Assembly (NCBI RefSeq): GCF_029211225.1
Contig: NZ_JARGEM010000003.1
Coordinates: forward strand, 310,001-374,000
Length of the DNA: 64,000 nt
Reading direction: 5' to 3'
Source: Antiquaquibacter metalliresistens
GTDB taxonomy: Bacteria; Actinomycetota; Actinomycetes; Actinomycetales; Microbacteriaceae
Positions 52,462 through 60,551 of the stretch are shown in pieces; the stretch's first letter is position 1, and the number at the start of each line of letters is the position of its first letter. The notes beneath the pieces were generated by a model. The model saw only the letters and a list, made by a program, of their open reading frames with translations, searched no databases and was not told where the DNA came from. The position numbers were made by a program, and so were the translations under genes.

Positions 52462-54342
52462 GTGGCAGGCCTCATTCGCAAGAGCGACATCGACGAGGTC
52501 CGGTCGCGCACCAACATCGCGGACATCATCGGCGACTACGTGACGCTCAAGAGCGCTGGTGCCGGCTCCATGAAGGGCCTGTGCCCCTTCCATGAGGAGC
52601 GCAGCCCGAGCTTCAACGTGCGCCCGCAGGTGGGCCGCTACCACTGCTTCGGGTGCGGCGAGGGCGGCGACGTCTTCAGCTTCCTGCAGAAGATGGACTC
52701 GGTGTCCTTCGCCGAGGCCGTCGAGCGCATGGCCGCCCGCATCGGTTACCAGCTGCACTACGAAGACGGCGGCTCCGCCGTCGACCACGGCAACCGGGCC
52801 CGCATCCTCGCAGCCAACGCCGCGGCATCCGAGTTCTTCGCGGCGCAGCTGACGACGCCCGAAGCCGAGCCCGGGCGGATCTTCCTCGGGCAGCGCGGCT
52901 TCGATCCCGCTGCCGCCGAGCGGTTCGGGGTCGGCTTCGCCCCGCGCGGCGGCGCCCTCGGCAAGCACCTCAAGACCCTGGGCTTCAGCGAGGACGAGCT
53001 GGTCACCGCCGGCCTGCTCGGCCGCGGCGAGCGGGGGGACGTCTACGACCGGTTCCGCGGCCGGCTGGTCTGGCCGATCCGGGATGTCACGGGCGCGACC
53101 CTCGGCTTCGGTGCCCGCAAGTTGCTCGACGACGACAACGGCCCCAAGTACCTCAACACCCCCGAGACGCCGGTGTACCACAAGAGCCAGGTGCTCTACG
53201 GCATCGACCTCGCCAAGCGCGATATCGCCCGCGGCCGCCAGGTCGTCGTCGTCGAGGGCTACACGGATGTCATGGCCTGCCACCTCGCGGGCGTCACGAC
53301 CGCGGTCGCCACCTGCGGCACCGCGTTCGGGGTGGACCACATCAAGGTCGTGCGCCGCATGATCGGCGACGTGGAGAACGCCGACACCACTGGCACGGGC
53401 GAGGTGATCTTCACCTTCGACCCCGATGAGGCCGGCCAGAAGGCCGCCAGCCGCGCCTTCGCGGAGGAGCACCGCTTCGCCGCGCAGACCTTTGTCGCGG
53501 TCGCCCCGGAGGGCCTGGACCCCTGCGACCTGCGCTTGAACCGCGGCGACGAGGCGGTGCGTCGGCTCATCAAGACCCGCAAGCCGATGTTCGAGTTCAA
53601 GATCCGGCGCGAGCTCGCCGCGCACGATCTGGAGACCGTCGAGGGGCGGGTCGCGGCGCTGCGCGCGGCCGCGCCGGTCGTCGCCGGCATCCGCGATCGG
53701 GCGCTCGGCATCGGCTACGTGCGCAACCTCGCCGGCTGGCTCGGCATGGAGCCGAGCGAGGTGCAGGGCGCGGTGGAGGCCGCACGCCGGCGCGAGCAGC
53801 AGCCGCCGCCGGCGGCGTCGCCGGAGCGACGGGAGAGCGAGGTCTCGACGGGCTCGAGCACCGAGAGCGAACCGTCCCTGACCAGGCTGCCGACGGACCC
53901 GACCACGCGCACGGAGCGCGACGTGCTCATGGCGTTGCTGCAGCATCCCGAGCATGTCGGCCAGCCGCTGACCGCGCTCGCCGCGAGCGTGCCGTTCACC
54001 GAGCCGTCGCTCGCGGTGGTGCGCGATGGCATCGCCGCGACCGGTGGCGACCCCGGAGGGCACGACTGGGTCTCGCGGGTGACCGCCGAGGTGCCGCAGC
54101 GTTACGCGACGCTCGTCGGCCAGCTCGCCGTGGCGCCGATTCCGGAGCGCGAGGACAAGCTCGCCGTGTACTGCAGGCGCCTCATCGCCGACTTCGTGGA
54201 TCGCGATCTGCTGCGCCGAAAGGTCGAGCTGCTGGGGGCGTCGCAGCGGCTGGATGCTGCGGCGGAGCCGGAGCGGTACGCCCAGGTGCAGCGCGATCTG
54301 GTGCGCATCGAGAACGAACGCCGGGCGCTGCGGCAGGAGTGA
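52462..54342 (+). CDS. dnaG: DNA primase
   Basis: A 626-residue primase that makes RNA primers for replication. The zinc-binding domain near the start reads KGLCPFHEERSPSFNV ... GRYHCFGCGEGGD; the catalytic TOPRIM domain contains VVVVEGYTDVMA and FTFDPDEAGQKAA; the C-terminal DnaB-interacting helical region extends to the end. GTG at 52462 is preceded by TACAAT (52449-52454) ending seven bases upstream. A Ser/Thr/Glu-rich linker at about 455-490 separates core and C-terminal domains. Confidence 0.96.
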   Translation: MAGLIRKSDIDEVRSRTNIADIIGDYVTLKSAGAGSMKGLCPFHEERSPSFNVRPQVGRYHCFGCGEGGDVFSFLQKMDSVSFAEAVERMAARIGYQLHYEDGGSAVDHGNRARILAANAAASEFFAAQLTTPEAEPGRIFLGQRGFDPAAAERFGVGFAPRGGALGKHLKTLGFSEDELVTAGLLGRGERGDVYDRFRGRLVWPIRDVTGATLGFGARKLLDDDNGPKYLNTPETPVYHKSQVLYGIDLAKRDIARGRQVVVVEGYTDVMACHLAGVTTAVATCGTAFGVDHIKVVRRMIGDVENADTTGTGEVIFTFDPDEAGQKAASRAFAEEHRFAAQTFVAVAPEGLDPCDLRLNRGDEAVRRLIKTRKPMFEFKIRRELAAHDLETVEGRVAALRAAAPVVAGIRDRALGIGYVRNLAGWLGMEPSEVQGAVEAARRREQQPPPAASPERRESEVSTGSSTESEPSLTRLPTDPTTRTERDVLMALLQHPEHVGQPLTALAASVPFTEPSLAVVRDGIAATGGDPGGHDWVSRVTAEVPQRYATLVGQLAVAPIPEREDKLAVYCRRLIADFVDRDLLRRKVELLGASQRLDAAAEPERYAQVQRDLVRIENERRALRQE

Positions 54343-54379
54343 CGGGGAGCTCGACCGGCCGCGACGGTAGGCTGCACTC

Positions 54380-55990
54380 GTGCGATCGACTACCTGGAGG
54401 TCCCCCGCCCTCGCGCTCGCTCTGAGCTTCGCGACGCTGGCCGCGCTGGCGGGATGCGCCGCGAGCGAGCCCGAGACGGCCACCGATGAGCCGGTGCGTG
54501 TCGGCACCACCCTCGAATTCTCGGCGCTCGACCCGGTCTGCGCCACGGCGCCCGGCGACCTGCAGGTCGTTCGTCAGGTGTTCCCGAGGCTGCTGGTCGC
54601 GACCGACGACTCCGACGTGGTCGAGCCCGAGCTCGCCGAGACCGCAGCGTTCACCGCACCCGGCGACTTCACCGTCACTCTCAAGTCGGGCCTCGAGTTC
54701 GCGAATGGCAACGAGCTGACCTCGGCGGATGTCGCATTCAGCTTCGAACGGCAACTCGACATCGGCGATGGCAACGCCGCACTGTCGAATCTGGCATCGG
54801 TCGATGCGGTCGACGACACGACCCTCGTCTTCCATTTGGTCACGGCCGGCGACGCCGCGTTCCCCACGCTGCTGGCATCGAGTGCCGGCTCCATCGTCGA
54901 CGAGCACACCTTCCCGGCCGACGAGTGCGGTCAGGTCGACGACATCGTCGCCGGCGCCGGATTCGCCGGGCAGTACCTGATCCCCGACCTCGATGCCGAC
55001 CCCGAGGCCCCGCTGGCCCTGGAGCCGAACCCGGCCTATGGCGGCACCCTCCCCGCGGTCAGCAACGTCGGCGTCGAGCTGACCACCTTCGCCGACGCCG
55101 CGGCGCTGCTTGGGGCGCTCGATCAGGGCAGGGTCGATGTCGCGCTCGACGGCGTCAGGCCCGCCGACCTCGACGGGCTCGGGGATGACACCTCGGTCCG
55201 CCTGCTCGACGGACCTTCCGGCGCGATCCGCTCGCTGGTGTTCGACTTCGCGACGCAGCCGTTCGGCACCGCGTCGGCCGAGCCGAACGCGACCAAGGCG
55301 CAGGCGGTGCGGCAGGCGGTCGCAGCGCTCGTCGACCGTGATTCGCTCGCCGAGGCGGCGGGCCCCGCATTCGAGCCGCTCGTCTCGTTCCTGCCCGACG
55401 GGGTGTCCGGTGCCCAGGATGCCCTCGGCGACACATGGGGCGATGGCCGCGGCGGTCCCGACGAGGATCAGGCGACGGACCTGCTCGTCGCGGCGGGGGT
55501 CGCGACTCCGGTCTCGCTCGGCATCCAGTATCCGGACGAGCACTTCGGGGCATCCTCGCAGAAGGTGCTCGCTCAGCTGCAGGAGCAGCTCGAGGCGTCC
55601 GGCCTCTTCGACGTGACCCTCGCCTCCAGTGAGTGGTCGGTGTTCGACGAGCAGCGCGTGGCCGACGGATACCCGACGTTCTATTTCGGTTGGTCCCCGG
55701 CGACGCCCGACGCCTTGGCGTACCTAGCGCCCTACATCGGCCCGCCGAGCGTGCTCGCGAACGACGGCTCGACCGCCGAGCTGCAGCAACTCGTTGCGGA
55801 GCTGGCCGCCGCCGCGGATGCGGACGCGCGCGACGGCATCATCGAACGCATTGAGGCGGCCGAAGCGGTGCAGCTGTCCACCATCCCGCTGCTGCAGGGT
55901 CTGCGGTTCGTGGGCGTGCGGGATGGCGTCGAGGGACTCGATCTCGACCGCCCGCTCGAGATCCGCTTCGGCTCGATCACGAGGCCGTAG
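54380..55990 (+). CDS. ABC transporter substrate-binding lipoprotein (family 5)
   Basis: A 536-residue extracellular solute-binding protein of the peptide/opine/nickel group. Signal peptide with lipobox LAGC at residues 23-26 (Cys26 lipidated). Characteristic opening EFSALDPVCATAPGDLQVVRQVFPRLLVATDDSDVVEPELAE and the FTVTLKSGLEFANGNELTSADVAFSFER segment. GTG at 54380 is preceded by TAGGCT ending six bases upstream. It should bind a peptide or small molecule outside the membrane. The cognate permease genes expected beside such proteins are missing; only an ATPase follows, three bases downstream. Confidence 0.9.
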   Translation: MRSTTWRSPALALALSFATLAALAGCAASEPETATDEPVRVGTTLEFSALDPVCATAPGDLQVVRQVFPRLLVATDDSDVVEPELAETAAFTAPGDFTVTLKSGLEFANGNELTSADVAFSFERQLDIGDGNAALSNLASVDAVDDTTLVFHLVTAGDAAFPTLLASSAGSIVDEHTFPADECGQVDDIVAGAGFAGQYLIPDLDADPEAPLALEPNPAYGGTLPAVSNVGVELTTFADAAALLGALDQGRVDVALDGVRPADLDGLGDDTSVRLLDGPSGAIRSLVFDFATQPFGTASAEPNATKAQAVRQAVAALVDRDSLAEAAGPAFEPLVSFLPDGVSGAQDALGDTWGDGRGGPDEDQATDLLVAAGVATPVSLGIQYPDEHFGASSQKVLAQLQEQLEASGLFDVTLASSEWSVFDEQRVADGYPTFYFGWSPATPDALAYLAPYIGPPSVLANDGSTAELQQLVAELAAAADADARDGIIERIEAAEAVQLSTIPLLQGLRFVGVRDGVEGLDLDRPLEIRFGSITRP

Positions 55991-55993
55991 CGC

Positions 55994-56878
55994 ATGATCA
56001 TCGACACCGCTGGGCCCGCGGTGGCCGCGCGCGACCTCTCGCTGCGCTACCACTCCGACAACCCGCAGACCCGCTCGATCGCCGTCGATGGGGTCTCCTT
56101 CGACATCGCGCCCGGTGAGGTGCTCGCGGTGGTCGGCGAGACCGGCTCGGGCAAGAGCACGCTGGCCAAGACGGTGGCCCTGCAGGCCGAGCGCGGCGCC
56201 GCGAGTCCGGCGATCACCGGGGGCGGGGTCACCGTGCTCGGCCACCAGGTGCGCGGCATTTCGAGGCGCCGTCGCGACCGGCTCGGCCTCTACGTCGGCT
56301 ACCTGCCGCAGGAGGCCGGGGACGATCTCTCGCCGCGGCTGACGATCGGCGAGAACGTGGCGGAGCCGATCTTCTCCCGTGACCGGCACTTCGATCAGGA
56401 CGAGGCGGGTCAGGCGGTCGCCACGCTCATCGATGCGGTGCGGCTGCCGCTGGCGAGCATGAACAAATACCCGCACGAACTCAGCAAGGGCCAGCGGCAG
56501 CGGGTCGCGATCGCGCGCGCGATGATCCTGGAGCCCAGGTTGCTGGTCGCCGACGACCCCACCGCGGGCATCGACGTCACCGTGCGTGGGGCCATTCTCG
56601 ACATCATCGTCTCGCTGCAGCAGGAGCGCGGGTTCTCCGCGCTCATCGTCACCGCCGATCTGGGCGAGGTGCGCCGGGTGAGCAACCGGGTCGCGGTCAT
56701 GCACCGCGGGGTCATCGTCGGCTACGGCGACCTGGAGACCGTGCTCGGCGACCCGCAGCATCCCTACGTGAAGTCGCTCGCGGCATCCATCGACACGACG
56801 CGACAGCTCACCGCGGGCCACGGCCCGTTCGTCGCGCTCGAACCGGTGATCGAGAGAGAGGATCTCAGTGTCCGTTGA
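55994..56878 (+). CDS. ABC transporter ATP-binding protein with atypical catalytic residues
   Basis: A 294-residue ATPase of the dipeptide/oligopeptide (DppD/OppF) group. Walker A GETGSGKST (48-56), Q-loop Gln106, signature LSKGQ (163-167). Two usually invariant positions differ: the Walker B catalytic Glu is Asp188 (LLVADDPT), and the switch His is Ala221 (VTADLG in place of VTHDLG). ATP hydrolysis is therefore likely slow or absent. ATG at 55994 follows the binding-protein gene by three bases. No permease gene is present in the window, so the transport role is unclear. Confidence 0.87.
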   Translation: MIIDTAGPAVAARDLSLRYHSDNPQTRSIAVDGVSFDIAPGEVLAVVGETGSGKSTLAKTVALQAERGAASPAITGGGVTVLGHQVRGISRRRRDRLGLYVGYLPQEAGDDLSPRLTIGENVAEPIFSRDRHFDQDEAGQAVATLIDAVRLPLASMNKYPHELSKGQRQRVAIARAMILEPRLLVADDPTAGIDVTVRGAILDIIVSLQQERGFSALIVTADLGEVRRVSNRVAVMHRGVIVGYGDLETVLGDPQHPYVKSLAASIDTTRQLTAGHGPFVALEPVIEREDLSVR

Positions 56879-57878
56879 TCGGCAACCCGGCGACCACCGA
56901 GATCCGGTCGCCGCGTCCGCGACGCCACTGCCTGCCGAGCGACGCCCGGAACCGGGGCCGATCGCGATCCTGCCCGAGCCGCGGCCGCGGTTCGTCGCGG
57001 CGGTGGAGGCGGGCGGTGGCACCGTCGGCGAGCTCTCGGATGCCACGCGCGGCATCATCTGGCTCGACTCGAGCAGCTCGGCACCGCTCGAGCAGGCCCT
57101 TCGCGAGCATCCCAGCGTCGGCTGGGTGCAGCTGCCCTGGGCGGGCGTCGACGCCTTCGCCGACGTGCTCGCCCGACACGCCGACCGCGCGTTCCCGCTC
57201 TGGACGAGCGCGAAGGGCGCCTACTCCGAGCCCGTCGCCGAGCACGCCCTCACCCTGACGCTCGCGACCCTGCGCGGGCTGCCCGAGAAGGCTCGGTCCA
57301 CGAGTTGGGCCTCGCCACCCACCGGGCTCTCGCTGTTCGGCCGGCGTGTGCTCATCGTCGGTGCCGGTGGCATCGCCGCGGAACTGCTCCGCCTGCTCGA
57401 GCCGTTCCACACCGTCATCACCGTCGTGCGCCGCAGCCCGGTGCCGATGCCGGGGGTCGCTCGCACCGTCACCACCGATCGCCTGCTCGAGGTGCTGCCC
57501 GAGGCGGACGTGGTGATCCTCGCCGCAGCGGCCACCAGTGAGACGAAGAACCTGATCGGCGCCCCCGAGCTCGCCGCGATGCGCGAGGATGCCGTGCTGG
57601 TCAACATCGCACGCGGCACGCTCGTGGATTCCTCCGCCCTCGCCGACGCGTTGCACGCCGGGCACCTGACGGGGGCGGGGCTCGACGTCACCGCGCCGGA
57701 GCCGCTGCCGGACGGGCATCCGCTGTGGACGGCGCCGCGCTGCGTCATCACCTCGCACTCCGCGGACACCCCCGAGATGATCGCGCCGCTGCTCGCCGAG
57801 CGCGTGCGGCTCAACGTCGAAGCCCTCCTCGGGGACGGCGCCTTCGTCGGCGTCGTCGACCCCGCGCTCGGCTATTGA
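56868..57878 (+). CDS. D-2-hydroxyacid dehydrogenase family protein
   Basis: A 336-residue NAD-dependent dehydrogenase of the D-isomer 2-hydroxyacid family. The nucleotide-binding motif is VLIVGAGGIAAELLRLL; catalytic Arg in VNIARGTLVD; Glu in LDVTAPEPLP; His in CVITSHSADTP. The N-terminal part (about 1-100) is less conserved. GTG at 56868 lies in the ATPase reading overlap (11 bases), so it is coupled with the ABC genes. Substrate unknown; the linkage hints that it acts on a compound handled by the binding protein. Confidence 0.85.
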   Translation: MSVDRQPGDHRDPVAASATPLPAERRPEPGPIAILPEPRPRFVAAVEAGGGTVGELSDATRGIIWLDSSSSAPLEQALREHPSVGWVQLPWAGVDAFADVLARHADRAFPLWTSAKGAYSEPVAEHALTLTLATLRGLPEKARSTSWASPPTGLSLFGRRVLIVGAGGIAAELLRLLEPFHTVITVVRRSPVPMPGVARTVTTDRLLEVLPEADVVILAAAATSETKNLIGAPELAAMREDAVLVNIARGTLVDSSALADALHAGHLTGAGLDVTAPEPLPDGHPLWTAPRCVITSHSADTPEMIAPLLAERVRLNVEALLGDGAFVGVVDPALGY

Positions 57879-57943
57879 GCCACGTCGCGGGAGCCCGGCA
57901 ACCTTTGATAAAGTAGCTGAGCCTCGTTTCGGCGGGGCAGTGA

Positions 57944-58019
57944 TCCTCGATAGCTCAATTGGCAGAGCAATCGGCTGTTAACCGATAGGTTCTTGGTTCG
58001 AGTCCAAGTCGGGGAGCCA
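57944..58019 (+). tRNA. tRNA-Asn (GTT)
   Basis: A 76-base cloverleaf with encoded CCA. Acceptor arms TCCTCGA / TCGGGGA pair (one T-G), D-loop AGCTCAATTGGCAGAGC, anticodon loop CTGTTAA with anticodon GTT at 57977-57979, and T-arm with GGTTCGAGTCC. TAAAGT at 57909-57914 is a candidate -10 element. Confidence 0.97.
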
Positions 58020-58021
58020 CC

Positions 58022-58052
58022 GAGGCCCGGAATCCCTGAGGTTCCGGGCCTC
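58022..58052 (+). terminator. Terminator after tRNA-Asn
   Basis: GAGGCCCGGAA pairs with TTCCGGGCCTC (11 bp) around a nine-base loop, beginning three bases after the tRNA and followed by a pyrimidine-rich stretch. Confidence 0.85.
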
Positions 58053-58150
58053 TCGCCGTTTCATCACCGCGGGCGATCCGGCGAGAAGCGACTCTGGAGC
58101 GCGCGTCGCGTCGCGATTCATCTTTCGGTCATTCGGCCGAGAGGCTCTGC

Positions 58151-59920
58151 TCAGTCGGCCCGAAAGCGCCCGAGTAGGTCCGCGGTGGCTCGTGGAATCA
58201 CACCCGGTCGAGGCTGCCAGACGCGCTCAACGATCCGGTCCATGAGTCTGCTTCGGTGTTCTTTCAATGCCGGATAGGTCGCAAGCACACTGTCCAGTAC
58301 TGCCTTGCCGTTCACCTCAAGCCAGTACTTATCGACGCGGAGTTCCGCATCAAGGTACTTCACGACCGACTCGCCACGGGCCGCGCCCGGTGGGACCACC
58401 ACCGCCGTCAAGAAGTCGACTGTCGCTTGACCGTGCTTGTCGATCTCGAACTCGAGGTAAGTGGTCCCGATTGCCTCCGCAAGCCCGGGTGTGGCTTCCT
58501 GCAACAACATCAGCCCGAGCCCCAAAGGGTCTAGGACGACGTTCTCCAACGTGTACCTACTCGGATCGAAGAAGACGTACTGATGAGGCTCGGACATTTC
58601 GTCATCTCGGTCGACCAATCCCCATACAGGAACCCCCTGTCCGCGGAGCTTTGCGACCAGCTCGAGCACGGCTGCCTTCCCGTCAGCGCGGGAGTCGCCA
58701 CCGGCTTGGAGAAACGAGAGAGAACGTTCCGACACTATGCGCGAAGAGAGTGCGCGTTCGATTGCGAAGTAGAGTCGTTCGTCGTTCGCGCTCTCAACGA
58801 TGATCGCGCGCCGGTGCTCGGCCCGAACGCTTACGTTCGGCACCCCGATGAGCAGCCGTGAGAGCGCCGCGTCGCGCGAGGTGGCCTTGGACAACCTTGG
58901 CTGGCCGCTCGACATGAGGTAGATCGACTCTTCTGGTGCCAGTGCAACGGTTGTTGGCGAGTGCGTCGTCATGATGACAGACACGCCGTGCCTGCCCACG
59001 AACTCTTCCACTAGCAGATCCAAGAGGTTGCGAATCATCGATGGATGAAGCGCAGCGTCCGGCTCATCGAGAAGTAACACGCTCGGCATCACGAGAACTT
59101 CAGGTCGTCTTCGCCCCGAGTACATCGCGAGCGCGATGAACATGAGCGTCTTCTCGCCTGACGACAGCTCTGTGAGGGGCAGCTCGACCCCATCGGCATT
59201 CCGCATCACTGCTCTGGCGCTGCCCGGAGCAATCGACGACGCGGGTTCATCGAAACGGAAGCCTAGGTTGAGCGACTCCAGCACTCCATTCAGGAGCTCC
59301 CACGGCGGCCTACCGTGGATCGCAAGGAAGTCATCCTCCGATTGCCAAGGCAGTTCAGTGCCGAACTCCTCGTGTTGCCAGCGATTGAAGCGATTGAGCG
59401 TGCGAGTCTGTTGGTATAGCCCGAATGAACTCCCGACTGACACAGCGAACGGGTCGCGGCTCCCGAACTCGTTCGGTGCGAACTTCACGAATTCGTCGCG
59501 TTCCCACTCGTAGAGAGGCTTTCCAGCCATGGCTTCAGCCCGAATGATCCCTTCAAGACTCATGGTTCCGGTCTTGACGACATTTTGCCGATAACTAGGG
59601 GTTAGCTGTGGCGAGGGGGCGGTATCGTGATCGAATCTTGTGAACGAGTGGATGAGTCGCTGGAATTCGTCTATCCGGGAATCTCTAGACTCCCCAGAGT
59701 TGAGCTCGGCGATGGACGAGGCGAGATCCACCGATGTGAGTAGACGTCGAGACGTCGGATCGGTGGGCCAGGTCAGGTCGACGATACGCCCCTCTTTGAT
59801 TGCCTCGAGGAGGTGGGACTTCCCCGCGCCATTGGGTCCAGTGATGACTACGAAGTTCGGAAGCGGCGTCTCGCTGAACGACTCGAAAGACTTGTAGCTG
59901 TACTTGCCGGAAAGTTGCAT
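58151..59920 (-). CDS. AAA ATPase with TOPRIM-like domain (OLD/DUF4435-like)
   Basis: A 589-residue SMC-like ATPase. Walker A GPNGAGKS at 28-35, signature LSSGEK at 252-257, Walker B VLLLDEPDAALHP at 281-293, H-loop TTHSPT at 318-323. The C-terminal part resembles the TOPRIM/DUF4435 fold: IIVESANDERLYF with Glu376, GLVDRDD with Asp437 and Asp439, and YTLENVV near 456-462. Such combinations occur in OLD-type nucleases, retron effectors and other phage-defence genes. ATG at 59920 has GGGAG upstream. Base composition is visibly less GC-rich than its surroundings, and it lies beside a tRNA gene. Probably an acquired, single-gene defence or DNA-metabolism function. Confidence 0.8.
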   Translation of the reverse strand: MQLSGKYSYKSFESFSETPLPNFVVITGPNGAGKSHLLEAIKEGRIVDLTWPTDPTSRRLLTSVDLASSIAELNSGESRDSRIDEFQRLIHSFTRFDHDTAPSPQLTPSYRQNVVKTGTMSLEGIIRAEAMAGKPLYEWERDEFVKFAPNEFGSRDPFAVSVGSSFGLYQQTRTLNRFNRWQHEEFGTELPWQSEDDFLAIHGRPPWELLNGVLESLNLGFRFDEPASSIAPGSARAVMRNADGVELPLTELSSGEKTLMFIALAMYSGRRRPEVLVMPSVLLLDEPDAALHPSMIRNLLDLLVEEFVGRHGVSVIMTTHSPTTVALAPEESIYLMSSGQPRLSKATSRDAALSRLLIGVPNVSVRAEHRRAIIVESANDERLYFAIERALSSRIVSERSLSFLQAGGDSRADGKAAVLELVAKLRGQGVPVWGLVDRDDEMSEPHQYVFFDPSRYTLENVVLDPLGLGLMLLQEATPGLAEAIGTTYLEFEIDKHGQATVDFLTAVVVPPGAARGESVVKYLDAELRVDKYWLEVNGKAVLDSVLATYPALKEHRSRLMDRIVERVWQPRPGVIPRATADLLGRFRAD

Positions 59921-60170
59921 GTCACGACTCCCTGAATCGTTCGGACGGGCGGGCTCATTGTCTCGCGAACGGTCCCGCTCTCGTGCCTGCCTCGCCAAAG
60001 GCCCTATCTGCGACCCAACGCTATGTACCTCCCAGGGAGGTGCGGAGTTCTTTCTTTTCGTGAACCCGGGGGAGTACCCGGATGCCGCCGCAGGGCGGAT
60101 TCGCTCCCGTGCGGTCCGGTCCAGCCTTGAGCCAACGGTTCCGCCGGAACCTCAAGCGAAGGACACCTCG
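59921..60170. other. Intergenic region AAA ATPase / SHOCT gene
   Basis: Divergent 250-base gap. GACAAT on the minus strand (59961-59956) is a -10 candidate for the ATPase gene. ACCTCCC-a-GGGAGGT (60027-60041) and GGTTCCG-c-CGGAACC (60137-60151) are palindromes. GTGAACC-CGGG-GGAGTAC (60060-60077) resembles the palindrome before the kinase at 60552 and may be a response-regulator site. Confidence 0.5.
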
Positions 60171-60464
60171 ATGCTCATCACCGCACTCGCCGCCCACGTC
60201 GGCGCCTGGGGGGTCGGATTCCACTGGATCCCCTTCATTCTGATCCCGCTGTTCTGGATCGCCGTCATCGCGCTCATCGTCGGGCTCGCCCGGCGGCGCG
60301 GCATGCGTGCCGCCTGGGCCCATGGCGGTCCGTGGAATCACGCGGGCCGCAGCGCCGAGTCGACGCTCGCCGAGCGTTTCGCCAACGGCGACATCGACGA
60401 GAAGGAGTACCGCGCGCGCCTGGAGGTGCTGCGCGCCAACAACCCCTACCCGCCGAAGCCGTAG
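60171..60464 (+). CDS. SHOCT-domain small membrane protein
   Basis: A 97-residue protein with a hydrophobic helix near residues 12-42 and a C-terminal SHOCT motif (STLAERFANGDIDEKEYRARLEVLRAN). SHOCT segments mediate oligomerisation in many small membrane proteins; function is unknown. ATG at 60171 has AAGGA seven bases upstream. It directly precedes the kinase/regulator pair, and a possible operator copy lies about 100 bases upstream, so it may be part of that regulon. Confidence 0.8.
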   Translation: MLITALAAHVGAWGVGFHWIPFILIPLFWIAVIALIVGLARRRGMRAAWAHGGPWNHAGRSAESTLAERFANGDIDEKEYRARLEVLRANNPYPPKP

Positions 60465-60468
60465 GATC

Positions 60469-60502
60469 GCGCCGGGGTACTCCGACCGGAGTACCCCGGC
60501 GC
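60469..60502. promoter_or_regulatory. Long palindrome: terminator and/or response-regulator site
   Basis: A 15-bp perfect inverted repeat with a four-base centre, containing GTACTCC-N4-GGAGTAC. It starts four bases after the SHOCT gene and can terminate it. Its centre is about 66 bases before the kinase ATG, the same distance seen for the palindromes of the other two-component system, so it may also be an operator. Confidence 0.65.
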
Positions 60503-60551
60503 CCCCCGCGGGCCGACGCGCACTCAGTGCCCGCGGAACTAGCATCGGAGC

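Noticed and set aside
58001-60060. Duplicate of the tRNA-Asn 3' end as an attachment site for an integrated element
   Set aside because: No second copy of the T-arm/acceptor sequence was seen around the ATPase gene, and no integrase is present.
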